Part shown: positions 16,858 through 25,557 of the stretch, in pieces
Layout of the letters: each line of letters starts with the position of its first letter
Numbering within the stretch: position 1 is the first letter of the stretch
Source: Pedobacter sp. MC2016-05
GTDB lineage: Bacteria; Bacteroidota; Bacteroidia; Sphingobacteriales; Sphingobacteriaceae
Assembly (NCBI RefSeq): GCF_026239735.1
Contig: NZ_JAPIVT010000002.1
Location: 1-64,000 of the forward strand
Direction of reading: 5' to 3'
Length of the DNA stretch: 64,000 nt
Position numbers and translations under genes: made by a program
The notes under the pieces: generated by a model
What the model saw: the letters and a program-made list of their open reading frames with translations, nothing else
Databases searched by the model: none
What the model was told of the DNA's origin: nothing

Positions 16858-17616
16858 TTAAGCTCTGAATCCACCAGATACTTCAATTCTTTGTGCATTA
16901 ATCCATTTAGCATCATCTGAGCAAAGAAATGCAACAACGCTTCCAATATCATCAGGCAAACCCACTCTTCCTAGGGCAGTTTGTGAAGAAATAAGCTGGT
17001 TATATTCTGCACTGTCACGAACGGCACCGCCCCCAAAATCTGTTTCGATAGCTCCAGGAGCAATAGAATTAACTCTGATTTTTCTGCTTCCCAATTCTAC
17101 AGCCTGGTATCTTGATAATGAATCTATGGCTGCTTTCATTGCGCCATAGGCTGAATAACCTGCAAAAGAGAATCTTGCCAACCCGGAAGAAGTGTTCACC
17201 ACGCTGCTTCCATCATTTAATAAAGGCAATAACTTTTGCGTTAAGAAATAAGGTCCTTTAAAATGGATATTTGTCATTGCATCCAATGTTTCTTCAGTTG
17301 TAGTTTCGAAACTCTCGTTAATTCCGATTCCGGCATTATTTACTAACGCATCTAATTTTGCTGAAGAAAATTGGGTATCTAAAAGATTTTTTACCTCCGA
17401 AACAAACTGATTAAATCCAGCAGTTGAGGAGATATCCAAATGTAATGCAAATGCGTTTTGCCCTAATGCTTCGATTTCTTTTACTACTTCGTCAGCAGAT
17501 TCTTTCTTTGTTTGGTAGGTTAGAATAATATCAAATCCTCTATTTGCTAATGCGATAACCGAATCTTTACCCAACCCGCGGCTGGCACCTGTTACTAAAG
17601 CTATTTTACTTGTCAT
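16858..17616 (-). CDS. SDR-family oxidoreductase (first SDR/AraC pair)
   Basis: The 252-residue classical short-chain dehydrogenase has the cofactor motif TGASRGLG (residues 9-16), NNAG near residue 91, and the catalytic S..YSAYGAMK (YxxxK) near residues 155-160. The C-terminal PGAIETDFGG and SGGF endings are typical of FabG-like enzymes. An NADP(H) preference is plausible but not shown. The substrate is unknown. An AraC regulator lies immediately upstream on the same strand. The 84-base gap holds two direct repeats spaced 21 bp and a TAGCTTTG -7 box, suggesting activation by that regulator. A strong terminator follows. Confidence 0.92.
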   Translation of the reverse strand: MTSKIALVTGASRGLGKDSVIALANRGFDIILTYQTKKESADEVVKEIEALGQNAFALHLDISSTAGFNQFVSEVKNLLDTQFSSAKLDALVNNAGIGINESFETTTEETLDAMTNIHFKGPYFLTQKLLPLLNDGSSVVNTSSGLARFSFAGYSAYGAMKAAIDSLSRYQAVELGSRKIRVNSIAPGAIETDFGGGAVRDSAEYNQLISSQTALGRVGLPDDIGSVVAFLCSDDAKWINAQRIEVSGGFRA

Positions 17617-17653
17617 TATTTTTCGTTTTAATTACTAAAACAAAGATCATCAA

Positions 17654-17706
17654 CAAAGCTAACGAGGCGTTTGTACAAATCAAACGAAAATTTGCGAAAA
17701 TCAAAC
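17654..17706 (-). promoter_or_regulatory. Promoter with 21-bp-spaced repeats before the first SDR gene
   Basis: On the minus strand GTTTGATTT occurs at 17706-17698 and again at 17685-17677, exactly 21 bp apart. Each is followed by a matching CAAA five bases on. A TAGCTTTG -7 box lies at 17661-17654. Two same-face half-sites upstream of the core promoter are typical of AraC/XylS activator sites. The distal copy overlaps the stop codon of the AraC gene. Confidence 0.6.
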
Positions 17707-18642
17707 AATAGCTAGTTCTCTGAAATGTTGTGGCGACTGATTTCCATATTTCTTAAAAAAATTTGAGAAATGCGCTACCTCTTCAAATCCTAATGTGAAG
17801 GCAATTTCAGAAACATTCCAGGAAGTTTGTGTAAGCAAAATTTTGGCTTCTCTAAAAATGCGGCTGCCGATAATTTCGCCCGTGGTTTTGCCTGTGGTAT
17901 CTTTCAAAACTCTGTTAAGGTGGTTGATATGAACGCCTAAAATCCCGGCGAAATCTGCTGGGGTTTTTAGTTTTAAGATTTGACTAAAATTTTCAATCGG
18001 AAACTGTCTTTCCAATAGCTCGATAAATAAGGTTGTGGTTCTCGAAGCGGCAGTTTTAATGTTTTCAACCGGCAGAATAGGCTTTAATTTTTGCCCAAAA
18101 TGAATCAGCTCCATCAAATAGTTCCTTAATAAATCGTACTTATAAATATAATCAGATTGTATTTCCTCATGCATTTTTAAGAAAACCATTTCAAATTTTT
18201 GATACTGTTCTGTTGATATTTGATAGACGAAATCGCTTTGTGGCGAAAAAACAGGCAGATTGTCGAGTTCTAACCCAATCTTTGAGGCAGGAAGAAAATC
18301 TTTGGTAAAAACGCAAAAATGTCCAGATTGCTCGGTACAGAGATGGGTGTAGTTATAAGGGATTTTAGGAGAAGCAAACAGCACAGCGCAATCGTCAATC
18401 ACCACCGTTTTATCTGCATATTCCACTCTATTTTGCCCGCTAATTAAGCTTATCTTGTAATAAGTTCTCTTATTGTAAGGCATACCTGTTTTCGAGGTGC
18501 AGGTCTTGGCAATTTCTGAAATATCAAAAACATTGAAATGGCCAACATCTTTATGAATGTTATCCGTTAGAAATTGATTTATATCAGGACAGCTTTCTCC
18601 CAATATATCCTGATAAAATTCTTTGATCGTGATGGAGTTCAT
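17701..18642 (-). CDS. AraC-family transcriptional regulator (first)
   Basis: The 313-residue protein ends with an AraC/XylS-type double helix-turn-helix (about residues 210-310). The first HTH includes TPADFAGILGVHINHLNRVLKD and the second WNVSEIAFTLGFEEVAHFSNFFKK, with the conserved GF...HFS.FFK pattern. The N-terminal 190 residues form a cupin-like sensor. The start at ATG 18642 gives MNSITIKEFYQDILGE, a typical beginning; upstream in-frame sequence is intergenic. It probably activates the adjacent SDR gene through the direct repeats at 17677-17706. The inducing ligand is unknown. Confidence 0.9.
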   Translation of the reverse strand: MNSITIKEFYQDILGESCPDINQFLTDNIHKDVGHFNVFDISEIAKTCTSKTGMPYNKRTYYKISLISGQNRVEYADKTVVIDDCAVLFASPKIPYNYTHLCTEQSGHFCVFTKDFLPASKIGLELDNLPVFSPQSDFVYQISTEQYQKFEMVFLKMHEEIQSDYIYKYDLLRNYLMELIHFGQKLKPILPVENIKTAASRTTTLFIELLERQFPIENFSQILKLKTPADFAGILGVHINHLNRVLKDTTGKTTGEIIGSRIFREAKILLTQTSWNVSEIAFTLGFEEVAHFSNFFKKYGNQSPQHFRELAIV

Positions 18643-18731
18643 TTTATTTGTAAAAATCAAAGATAAGTCTTTGAAATATAAAATCAAGATTAATATTCAC
18701 GACCAGAAGCAAGTCTCACACCCGGTTCATT

Positions 18732-19247
18732 TTAATCAACTGACAAGGGCTGGAACTTCCTTTCAAAGAAGAACCATAATGTTTTTCTTACAATTTCTGA
18801 TCGGTTGTAAAAGGTTCTGCCATATAGCATTCCATTGCCTACACCTTCACCGTAATTATCACTTTCTTTAAGGTGTCGTTGTAATTGATTGATGAAACTC
18901 TTAATATTTTTATCTAGAGTTTTTGAGATTACCCGAAGGCTTAGGTTCTCAAGTTCACTCTCTGATACCCGCCCTCCTCGCACTGCGATGGCATGGATGC
19001 AAAAATCATCGTCAAAGATATCCGTATCACGATGTTTCTGGAATTCTACAGAAGTCAAATAAACTGCAGAGTAGACCTCACCGTGACTCAACGAAAGGTC
19101 CTCTTTCTTTTTAACTGTTTTTGCAAAATCTTTTTTTCAGTTCGCTTCTCTATATAAACGTGTATTTCCGATTTTTTTTATCAGTACCTCAAACTCACCG
19201 TAAAAGTTGTTAAAGGAATAATAATATTGATAAGACTTGCATAACTG
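18732..19247 (-). pseudogene. Decayed hypothetical gene
   Basis: An open minus-strand frame (19091-18732) encodes 119 residues with no ATG start. Its frame continues upstream through one in-frame TGA (near 19135) into a further coding-like stretch (SYQYYYSFNNFYGEFEVLIK). Composition is protein-like throughout, with charged helical segments and no low-complexity sequence. I infer a gene interrupted by a nonsense mutation and truncated at its 5-prime side. No family is recognised. An alternative is a shorter functional gene starting at TTG 19091. It lies at the left edge of the atypical 18.7-30 kb region. Confidence 0.4.
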
Positions 19248-19504
19248 CTAAAGTAATAATAAGTGATTAAACTTCTAAAAATGGAAGTAAGGTAATTTTG
19301 CTATCCTATTTGTATGTGATAAATCGGGAAGAATAAGCTTACAAATTGATAAGTTAAAAGAAACGATGATCTTTCAAGATTTATCTATCAAGCAGTAAGA
19401 GTGACAAACATATCTATTGACCAAATGGAGTAATTGCCTAGGTCAAAGTGGTTAGACTATTTATTTCAAGCAGAAGAATATAACTGTACCTAAAACGTAT
19501 TTGC

Positions 19505-19543
19505 GCAAAAAAAGCCCTGTAGATATTTAATTTACAGGGCTTT
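19505..19543 (-). terminator. Hairpin with minus-strand T-run
   Basis: AAAGCCCTGTA (19511-19521) pairs with TACAGGGCTTT (19533-19543), and seven A residues precede it, giving a T-run on the minus strand. It is about 210 bases after the serine hydrolase gene and probably terminates that transcript. Confidence 0.6.
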
Positions 19544-19664
19544 AACATTCACAAAAGTACCCCGAAGAAAGATTACTTTACACAGCTAGATGAGCTCTGT
19601 ACTGTTTTAGAACCCATAATCCTTGATTTGAGGAATAAAGGATTCATAGAATAACTCCTATATA

Positions 19665-19689
19665 TGCCTTGCGGAGGTACCGCAAGGCA
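19665..19689. repeat. Perfect 10-bp inverted repeat
   Basis: TGCCTTGCGG and CCGCAAGGCA form a perfect stem around a 5-base loop, with no T-run on either strand. It lies just downstream of the serine hydrolase gene. It may be a 3-prime stabilising hairpin or a dispersed palindrome. Confidence 0.6.
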
Positions 19690-19753
19690 ATAAATAAAGA
19701 GCTAAGATTTTTGGCTGGGTATTTACATTTTTTGTAAGGCACTAAATGCGGGC

Positions 19754-21256
19754 TCAAAGCTTCTTAGCATGGATGGTCCGCCCCTGCACCAAAATAAGTT
19801 CCTTTATCTTTCCGTTTTCATCAGAAACAAATTCTACCGTACCATTAATATCCTTGGAGAAAAATTTAGTCTGGCTTTCTGCAAGTACCGCGATTCTCCG
19901 CTGTCCGGTGGCCTGCGCATAAAGCTGTTTTCCCTCACGGGTAATGCTCAGGATGAAATTTGGCGCAAGCTCGTATCGGCCAATATAGTTTTCCAGTGTG
20001 GTTTCTGAAACCTCGGTTATAGTAATGATTTTAGTGTTATAAAGCCCCTTAAAGCCATAAACCTTGGCAATGCTGTTGATGACTTCCGGAATGATGCTAC
20101 CATTGTCGGAATTGACCATAATCACCAAGCCATTTCCACCGTCCAGGCTGCCATAGTAAGCCGACTGAAATCCACGGTTGGATCCTCCATGACCAAAGTA
20201 TTTGGTACCCTCAGGAGATTCGATGAAAACACCAAGCGCTGAACTATTGGTGTTTTCGTATGGGCTCAGGCGGATTTTGGTATCAGACTGATTTAATACC
20301 TTATCCGACTTACCCTGCAAAGCCAGCTGGGTTTCGATGATGTACTTAGCTAGCTCGGATGGATTGGTCCAAAGGCCGGCTGCCGCCTGCTCAGGGTAAA
20401 TGTGATAGCGTCCTTTCAGCGGTGATCCATCAGCTAAATAACCAGTGGCAAGATACTGCTTTTTATTATCCACAGGCGGCTGGGCAAAAGTACTTTCATT
20501 CATGCCCGTAGCTTTAAGGATGTTATTGTTTAGATAATCCTGGTAAGGTTTGCCTGTGATATCAGCCAGCAATTGTTGGCTGATGGTCGTCCCGCCGCCC
20601 GAATACTGCATTTTCTCTCCGGGCGCAAATTGCGAGCGTACCGGATCAGAGTTAGCCGGCTTTTCTCCGTTTAAAATCTGGATGGTGCTGGGCAAAGGAT
20701 CCCCCACCTCGTAGCCACCAAATCCGTGGACGCTAAGGCCCGCAGTATGACTAAGTAGGTTAGCCGTATTGATCTTTTTGCCCCTGGAAAGGGAATCATA
20801 TGGAAACTTCCAGCTTTTCAGATAGGTATTAATGTCGGCATATAGGTCCAGCTTTTTATCGTGGAAGAGTTTAATCATGGCCAGAGCGTTAAAGGATTTA
20901 CTGATAGAGGCCGCCTGAAAAAGGGTTTTAGTTGTAGTTTTGGTCGAGGAATCTGCCATGCCATAAGCCTTGGCAAAATCAACCTTATAATCTTTGATGA
21001 CCGCAATACTCAACCCCTTGACCTTATAATGTTTCATCCTATCCTGAAGATTCATTGGTTTTTCGCCACTAATGAGCGTTTGGCCCGTCAGGTTGTTCTC
21101 CACCTGAGTAATTCTTTCGCTCAGTCTTTGCTGGGCTGAACTAAATAGGACGCAGAAGCAAAACGTGGCAGAGAGCAGGCTGGTAAAAAATACAGTCTTT
21201 CCAGAATGGTCCTTAAAAGTGCTGAAGTGGGGCTTATCTCCTGAGGAAAGATTCAT
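19754..21256 (-). CDS. Serine hydrolase, class C beta-lactamase-related
   Basis: The 500-residue protein is a penicillin-binding-protein-like serine hydrolase. The SxxK motif is S117-I-S-K120, the second catalytic element is Y218-S-G (YxN-like) and the third is H356-G-G (in FGHGGSN). A charged N-region and hydrophobic stretch (about residues 20-41) form a signal peptide ending near SSAQQ. The last 90 residues form a small C-terminal beta domain, as in many Bacteroidetes relatives. It could be an esterase, a D-aminopeptidase or a peptidase. Beta-lactam hydrolysis is not implied. Codon use is visibly more G+C-rich than in the core genes nearby. Confidence 0.88.
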   Translation of the reverse strand: MNLSSGDKPHFSTFKDHSGKTVFFTSLLSATFCFCVLFSSAQQRLSERITQVENNLTGQTLISGEKPMNLQDRMKHYKVKGLSIAVIKDYKVDFAKAYGMADSSTKTTTKTLFQAASISKSFNALAMIKLFHDKKLDLYADINTYLKSWKFPYDSLSRGKKINTANLLSHTAGLSVHGFGGYEVGDPLPSTIQILNGEKPANSDPVRSQFAPGEKMQYSGGGTTISQQLLADITGKPYQDYLNNNILKATGMNESTFAQPPVDNKKQYLATGYLADGSPLKGRYHIYPEQAAAGLWTNPSELAKYIIETQLALQGKSDKVLNQSDTKIRLSPYENTNSSALGVFIESPEGTKYFGHGGSNRGFQSAYYGSLDGGNGLVIMVNSDNGSIIPEVINSIAKVYGFKGLYNTKIITITEVSETTLENYIGRYELAPNFILSITREGKQLYAQATGQRRIAVLAESQTKFFSKDINGTVEFVSDENGKIKELILVQGRTIHAKKL

Positions 21257-21395
21257 AGCGATGTGATTTAGGTATGGCTAAGCTACTAAATTATTGCAAC
21301 GGTAAAGTAATCCTGAACAACTAAAAATCGGCGTTGGAAAGCTTTAGTCATCACAGGTTCACCAAAGCGAGCAATCAATTCATTTTTTTCCTCCC

Positions 21396-21455
21396 TTTTG
21401 TATTAAAAATTCCCCGTTTTGTATAAACCCGGCCAGATACCTGAGACTAGATTTG
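21396..21455 (+). promoter_or_regulatory. Promoter with 21-bp-spaced repeats before the second SDR gene
   Basis: TTTTGTAT occurs at 21396-21403 and 21417-21424, exactly 21 bp apart, and TAGATTTG (21448-21455) fits the -7 box. The SDR start codon lies 19 bases further on. The layout parallels the promoter of the first SDR gene, although the half-site sequence differs. Confidence 0.55.
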
Positions 21456-21474
21456 CAGTATAAAATTCAGAAAG

Positions 21475-22290
21475 ATGAAAACAATTTTAATAACAGGTGC
21501 ATCACGGGGTTTTGGAAAGCCCTGGGCAAAATCATTTTTAGAGCGTGGGGATAAAGTAGCGGCGACGGCGAGGAAACTTTCGGATCTTGATGATCTAAAG
21601 AATGAGTTTGGGGACTCGTTCACCCCAATCATGCTGGATGTCGATGACCGGAAAGCGGTGTTCGAAGCGGTAGCATTTGCAAATTCCGCTCTGGGCAGTA
21701 TTGATGTATTGATCAACAATGCCGGTTTTGGATTATTCGGTGCCATTGAGGAAGCCAGCGAAACTGAGGCCAGGGGGCAATTCAATACCAATGTGTTTGG
21801 TCTGCTTTGGGTGACACAGGCCATCCTGCCGGTAATGAGAAATCAGGGCCATGGCCATATCATACAGGTATCAAGTGCACTAGGATTGACCGCCATCCCA
21901 AATTTAGGGATTTACAGCGCTTCGAAATTCGCCGTGGAAGGTTTGAGTGAATCGCTGGCTGCTGAAGTAGCAGGATTCGGGATCAAGGTGACCTTACTAG
22001 AACCAAATGGCTTTGCTACGGACTGGGCAGGCGCTTCCGCAGTACAAAGTGCTCCACTGGAAATCTATGATCCGATCCGTCAGGCGATGAAGGATAATGC
22101 AAAACCCGGCGATTATGGCGATCCGCTCGCCACCTCGCCGGCAGTATTACAGCTCATTGATAGTGAGCATCCACCTTTGAGGTTATTTCTCGGCAAGGTG
22201 GCTTATCCCTGGATCAAGTCGGTTTATCAAAACCGGCTGGAGACCTGGGAGGCCTGGAAAGAGGTTTCTTTAGCGGCACATGGCAGCTAG
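21475..22290 (+). CDS. SDR-family oxidoreductase (second SDR/AraC pair)
   Basis: The 271-residue enzyme is a classical SDR. It has TGASRGFG (residues 7-14) for cofactor binding, NNAGFG near residue 82, and YSASKFA with the catalytic Tyr and Lys near residues 145-149. The C-terminal region, with LEPNGFATDWAG and a long tail, resembles SDRs acting on retinol- or steroid-like compounds, but the true substrate is unknown. It differs clearly from the SDR at 16858. It is followed after 77 bases by an AraC gene on the same strand, and a 21-bp repeat pair lies before its promoter. It is G+C-rich compared with the core. Confidence 0.92.
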   Translation: MKTILITGASRGFGKPWAKSFLERGDKVAATARKLSDLDDLKNEFGDSFTPIMLDVDDRKAVFEAVAFANSALGSIDVLINNAGFGLFGAIEEASETEARGQFNTNVFGLLWVTQAILPVMRNQGHGHIIQVSSALGLTAIPNLGIYSASKFAVEGLSESLAAEVAGFGIKVTLLEPNGFATDWAGASAVQSAPLEIYDPIRQAMKDNAKPGDYGDPLATSPAVLQLIDSEHPPLRLFLGKVAYPWIKSVYQNRLETWEAWKEVSLAAHGS

Positions 22291-22367
22291 CAGGTTATTT
22301 TAAGCATTATATTTTACTGACAAATCTACGCCGGATAAGGTGTAGGTTTGTTTAAATTCTTCCCCCG

Positions 22368-23216
22368 ATGAAACATTATAAAACCATCAGTGAGTTCCAT
22401 AAAAGCAGTGGCTTCGCCCAGCCCGAGAACCCTTTGATCAGCCTGGTCAAATGTGGCGGAAGCTGTTCAAGTGGTTATCAGCAGTTTACCACCGACTTTT
22501 ACATGATCGGCTTTAAAAAACTCAAATCCGGTACCTTTGGATATGGCAAGACCAAATACGATCACCAGAACGGCTCGATGTCTTTTACAAGGCCCAGACA
22601 AATCATTGCCTTTCAGGATCTGGTGTTCGAGGAGGATGATTTTCTGATTTTTTTCCATGAGGATTTTCTTTTGGCCCATGCCCTGTATCAAGATATCAAA
22701 AAGTATAGTTTTTTTGATTATGAAGTCAATGAAGCCCTTCACCTCTCGCCGAGTGAAGAAAAAATAATATGGGAACTGCACGATAAGATAAAATCGGAAT
22801 ACCTAAACAACCAGGACGAGTATAGTCGGGAGATTATGATAGGTCACATCGTGTCCATACTCAGGTATGCGCAGCGCTATTATAAAAGGCAATTTATCAA
22901 CCGCAAGGAGGCCAGCGGAAAAACATTGTCCAGATTCAATCAGATTCTAACGACATACGTAGCGGGTGGCGAAATAAGAGGATTACCATCAGTTACTTTT
23001 ATCGCCCAGCAGCTCAATACTTCTCCACATTATCTGAGTGATCTGTTGAAGCAGGAAACGGGAAAGACTGCCCTTGAACTGATACATATTTTTTTGATTT
23101 CGGAAGCCAAAAATCTGTTGAAAGGCTCCGCACAAAACATATCAGAAACCGCTTATATGCTGGGTTTTGAGAACCTCTCCTATTTTTCCAGGCTTTTTAA
23201 AAGCAGACAGGCTTGA
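22368..23216 (+). CDS. AraC-family transcriptional regulator (second)
   Basis: The 282-residue protein has an N-terminal sensor region (about residues 1-170) and a C-terminal AraC double HTH. The first HTH includes VTFIAQQLNTSPHYLSDLLK. The second includes NISETAYMLGFENLSYFSRLFK, matching the GF....YFSR.FK consensus. The N-terminal part opens with KTISEFHKSSGFAQPENPL, a pattern seen in several Bacteroidetes regulators paired with SDR genes. It probably controls the SDR gene just upstream through the repeats at 21396-21424. The effector is unknown. Confidence 0.9.
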   Translation: MKHYKTISEFHKSSGFAQPENPLISLVKCGGSCSSGYQQFTTDFYMIGFKKLKSGTFGYGKTKYDHQNGSMSFTRPRQIIAFQDLVFEEDDFLIFFHEDFLLAHALYQDIKKYSFFDYEVNEALHLSPSEEKIIWELHDKIKSEYLNNQDEYSREIMIGHIVSILRYAQRYYKRQFINRKEASGKTLSRFNQILTTYVAGGEIRGLPSVTFIAQQLNTSPHYLSDLLKQETGKTALELIHIFLISEAKNLLKGSAQNISETAYMLGFENLSYFSRLFKSRQA

Positions 23217-23659
23217 GTCCCAAGCAATTTCAGAACCTAAATTAAGGAAAGTGCAGTTTAGTCTAATCAATTTATCCGGGCAGGCTATAAGTAATTTTAC
23301 CATTATGATCAAGAAAATTCAGTTTTGCTTTTTCATTTGAATGGGGATTTTGGCAGCTATGACTACCCAATACCGTAGAGAACTGACCAACTGCAAAAAG
23401 TTTTTGAATATTTAAGACATATTTATTATCAATTGTTTGACTGGATCATTTTTTACTGAAACCACCTGGCACCAGTTTTTTCCGAAATCTTATGCTGTCA
23501 CAGTCCGAAATCTCCATATTAACGACGTTTCTGTCCCTTCTTCTCTAGCATTTGCCAGGCGTCTATCGGGTTGATTATACCTAGGTCGAAATAATATAAA
23601 AACCCTGTACTTGCAACCTTTTTCCTCGGGATCTCATCATAACTGAAAACGGCCTTAAA
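23217..23659. other. Non-coding stretch, 0.44 kb
   Basis: No gene is called. A minus-strand frame ending at 23519 gives a protein-like tail (FLYYFDLGIINPIDAWQ) but overlaps the start of the next gene and matches no family. It may be a remnant of an earlier gene. Confidence 0.4.
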
Positions 23660-25381
23660 ATGCAAAAAAATATCCCTTCTAGATACGCGACTATTAAGTT
23701 TTTTCTCGTTATTACACTCGCACCTTTTATTTTTATAAATACTGGCGTTCATGCCCAAGACAGGCAAGTATCAGGAAAAACTATAAATGCACACACCCTC
23801 CTGCCAGTTCCTTTTGTTAGTATCGGCCTTAGAGGTAAGGCTATCGGTACCGTTTCTGATTCACTGGGGCAATATAGGCTAAGCTATCGCCCAGATGAAA
23901 CCTCTAAAACAGATTCGCTCATATTCTCGGCAATAGGTTTTCAGACCGCTAGAATGAATATAGAACAGTTCATCAATGGAAACAAGATCATTTCTTTAAA
24001 GGAGTTGCCTCTAAACCTTAAAACCGTGGAAATAAATGCCGGGCAAAGAAAAATAAAAAGCTATGGACGCTGGTCGGCTAATCTGGTGTTCTTCCCTGCA
24101 ATGTATAAAAATATACCTAGATTCAGCGATGAAAAAGGCCGCGAACAGGCGACTATTCTTAAAATAGACCCGGATGTTTACCTAAGAACACTTAATTTCG
24201 GCATCAACAGAAGACATTTCAAAAAGATAAAGTTCAGACTGAATGTATATGGAATTAAAAATGGAATTCCCGAACAGTCCTTGCTGGGTAAGGATGTGGT
24301 GTTCGATGTGTCTGGCTCATCTGAGCAGGGAATGCCGAAGGTCCAGACCATAGATTTGCGTCCTTACCAGATCGAGATAAAGGGAAGAAAAGAAATTGCC
24401 ATTTCGCTGTCCATTCTTGAACTCGAGTCTTTACCCGGGGACACGAGCAGGCAGGCATTTTTTATCCCTTCATTCCCCAGTCCGCTGCGCTCAAGCCTCT
24501 ACAGAATAAAAAGCGAGGCAACGTGGCAAAAAGTTTCCAGTTCGCATTTGCTTATTGGCCTGGAAGTATCAACCAGGAAAACCAAAAATATGAAGGAAGA
24601 AGAACAGGAGGAAAACCTGGATGGGATAACGCAAGTTGATCCGGAGATATCCGGGGCATTGTACGGAAACAACAATGGAAAGCGTATCAAGGTGGCAAAC
24701 GGAGAAATCTATTATGAGAGTTATGGAAAAGGTACTCCACTGATTCTGCTCCATGGAAACAGCGAGAGCATCAACTCGTTCCGAAACCAGATAGCATCGC
24801 TAGCGGAACATTATCAGGTCATTGCCATAGATACCCGTGGACATGGAAATAGCATCAACCGAGATACGATGGCCTATAGCTACAGGCTTTTTGCGGATGA
24901 CCTAAAGGCGGTAATGGATTCCATCAACATCAAAAAAGCGAATGTACTGGGTTGGAGTGATGGCGGAAATACAGCCATTGAGTTTGCTTTGAAACACCCT
25001 GGCAAAATAAATAAAATGGTCCTGATGGGCGCAAATATTTTTCCGGGCAGCAGGGCCATAAAGGAAGATATTGTCCGAATGTTTGAAAAACGTAGAGATA
25101 GCCTGATGAATCTTCAAGATGCCGCATCCAACAACCAGTTGCGACTCACTCAATTGGTATTACGGGAACCCCGGATAAATGAAGATGAGTTAAATAAGAC
25201 AAACATTCCCACACTGATCCTGGCTGGTGAGTCTGATGTGATTAAATCGGAACACACCCTTCTAATCCACTCCCATATCAAAAGTTCCAGCGTGCAAATC
25301 GTCAAGGGTGAAGATCACTACTTACCATTAAAAAACCCCAAACTTTTTAATCAAATCGTACTTGATTTCCTCAGTCATTGA
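23660..25381 (+). CDS. Carboxypeptidase-regulatory-like domain fused to an alpha/beta-hydrolase
   Basis: The 573-residue protein has a signal peptide (about residues 12-32, ending VHAQ). A CarboxypepD_reg-like beta-sandwich follows at about 35-110 (VSGKTINAHTLLPVPFVSIG, GTVSDSLGQYRL). A DUF-like middle region (about 115-310) has PEQSLLGKDVVFDV. The C-terminal alpha/beta-hydrolase has nucleophile S433 in GWSDGG, acid D526 and base H553. The oxyanion region is LLHGNSES. It is exported, and an esterase or peptidase role in the periplasm is inferred. This domain order, normally split between surface proteins and hydrolases, is unusual. G+C-rich codon use suggests transfer. Confidence 0.82.
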   Translation: MQKNIPSRYATIKFFLVITLAPFIFINTGVHAQDRQVSGKTINAHTLLPVPFVSIGLRGKAIGTVSDSLGQYRLSYRPDETSKTDSLIFSAIGFQTARMNIEQFINGNKIISLKELPLNLKTVEINAGQRKIKSYGRWSANLVFFPAMYKNIPRFSDEKGREQATILKIDPDVYLRTLNFGINRRHFKKIKFRLNVYGIKNGIPEQSLLGKDVVFDVSGSSEQGMPKVQTIDLRPYQIEIKGRKEIAISLSILELESLPGDTSRQAFFIPSFPSPLRSSLYRIKSEATWQKVSSSHLLIGLEVSTRKTKNMKEEEQEENLDGITQVDPEISGALYGNNNGKRIKVANGEIYYESYGKGTPLILLHGNSESINSFRNQIASLAEHYQVIAIDTRGHGNSINRDTMAYSYRLFADDLKAVMDSINIKKANVLGWSDGGNTAIEFALKHPGKINKMVLMGANIFPGSRAIKEDIVRMFEKRRDSLMNLQDAASNNQLRLTQLVLREPRINEDELNKTNIPTLILAGESDVIKSEHTLLIHSHIKSSSVQIVKGEDHYLPLKNPKLFNQIVLDFLSH

Positions 25382-25557
25382 TTAATTGAATAAGTAATAT
25401 GGCCACAAAACATCAGAATATAGTACCATACCATTCATTTCGTATTCGCCTTATTGGCGTCGAAATGATTCAAAGATATCTGATACAATTTCGTCCGATG
25501 GTTATAGCGATAGTAAAACTATTATAGCGGCGAAAGGTTATTGAGTAAAATTATTCT

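Larger units (their letters stand above)
19248..19753. other. Non-coding stretch with two hairpins
   Basis: No gene is seen. It contains two hairpins: the terminator at 19505-19543 and a perfect 10-bp inverted repeat at 19665-19689. The rest is A+T-rich and without recognisable features. Confidence 0.5.

Noticed and set aside
19754..21256. Beta-lactamase conferring antibiotic resistance
   Set aside because: SxxK, YSG and HGG motifs fit general serine hydrolases or esterases as well; resistance is not supported.
21447..21824. 125-codon minus-strand frame
   Set aside because: Shadow of the second SDR gene on the opposite strand.
23519..23767. 82-codon minus-strand frame
   Set aside because: It overlaps the start of the fusion hydrolase gene; the protein-like tail may be a remnant but cannot be supported.
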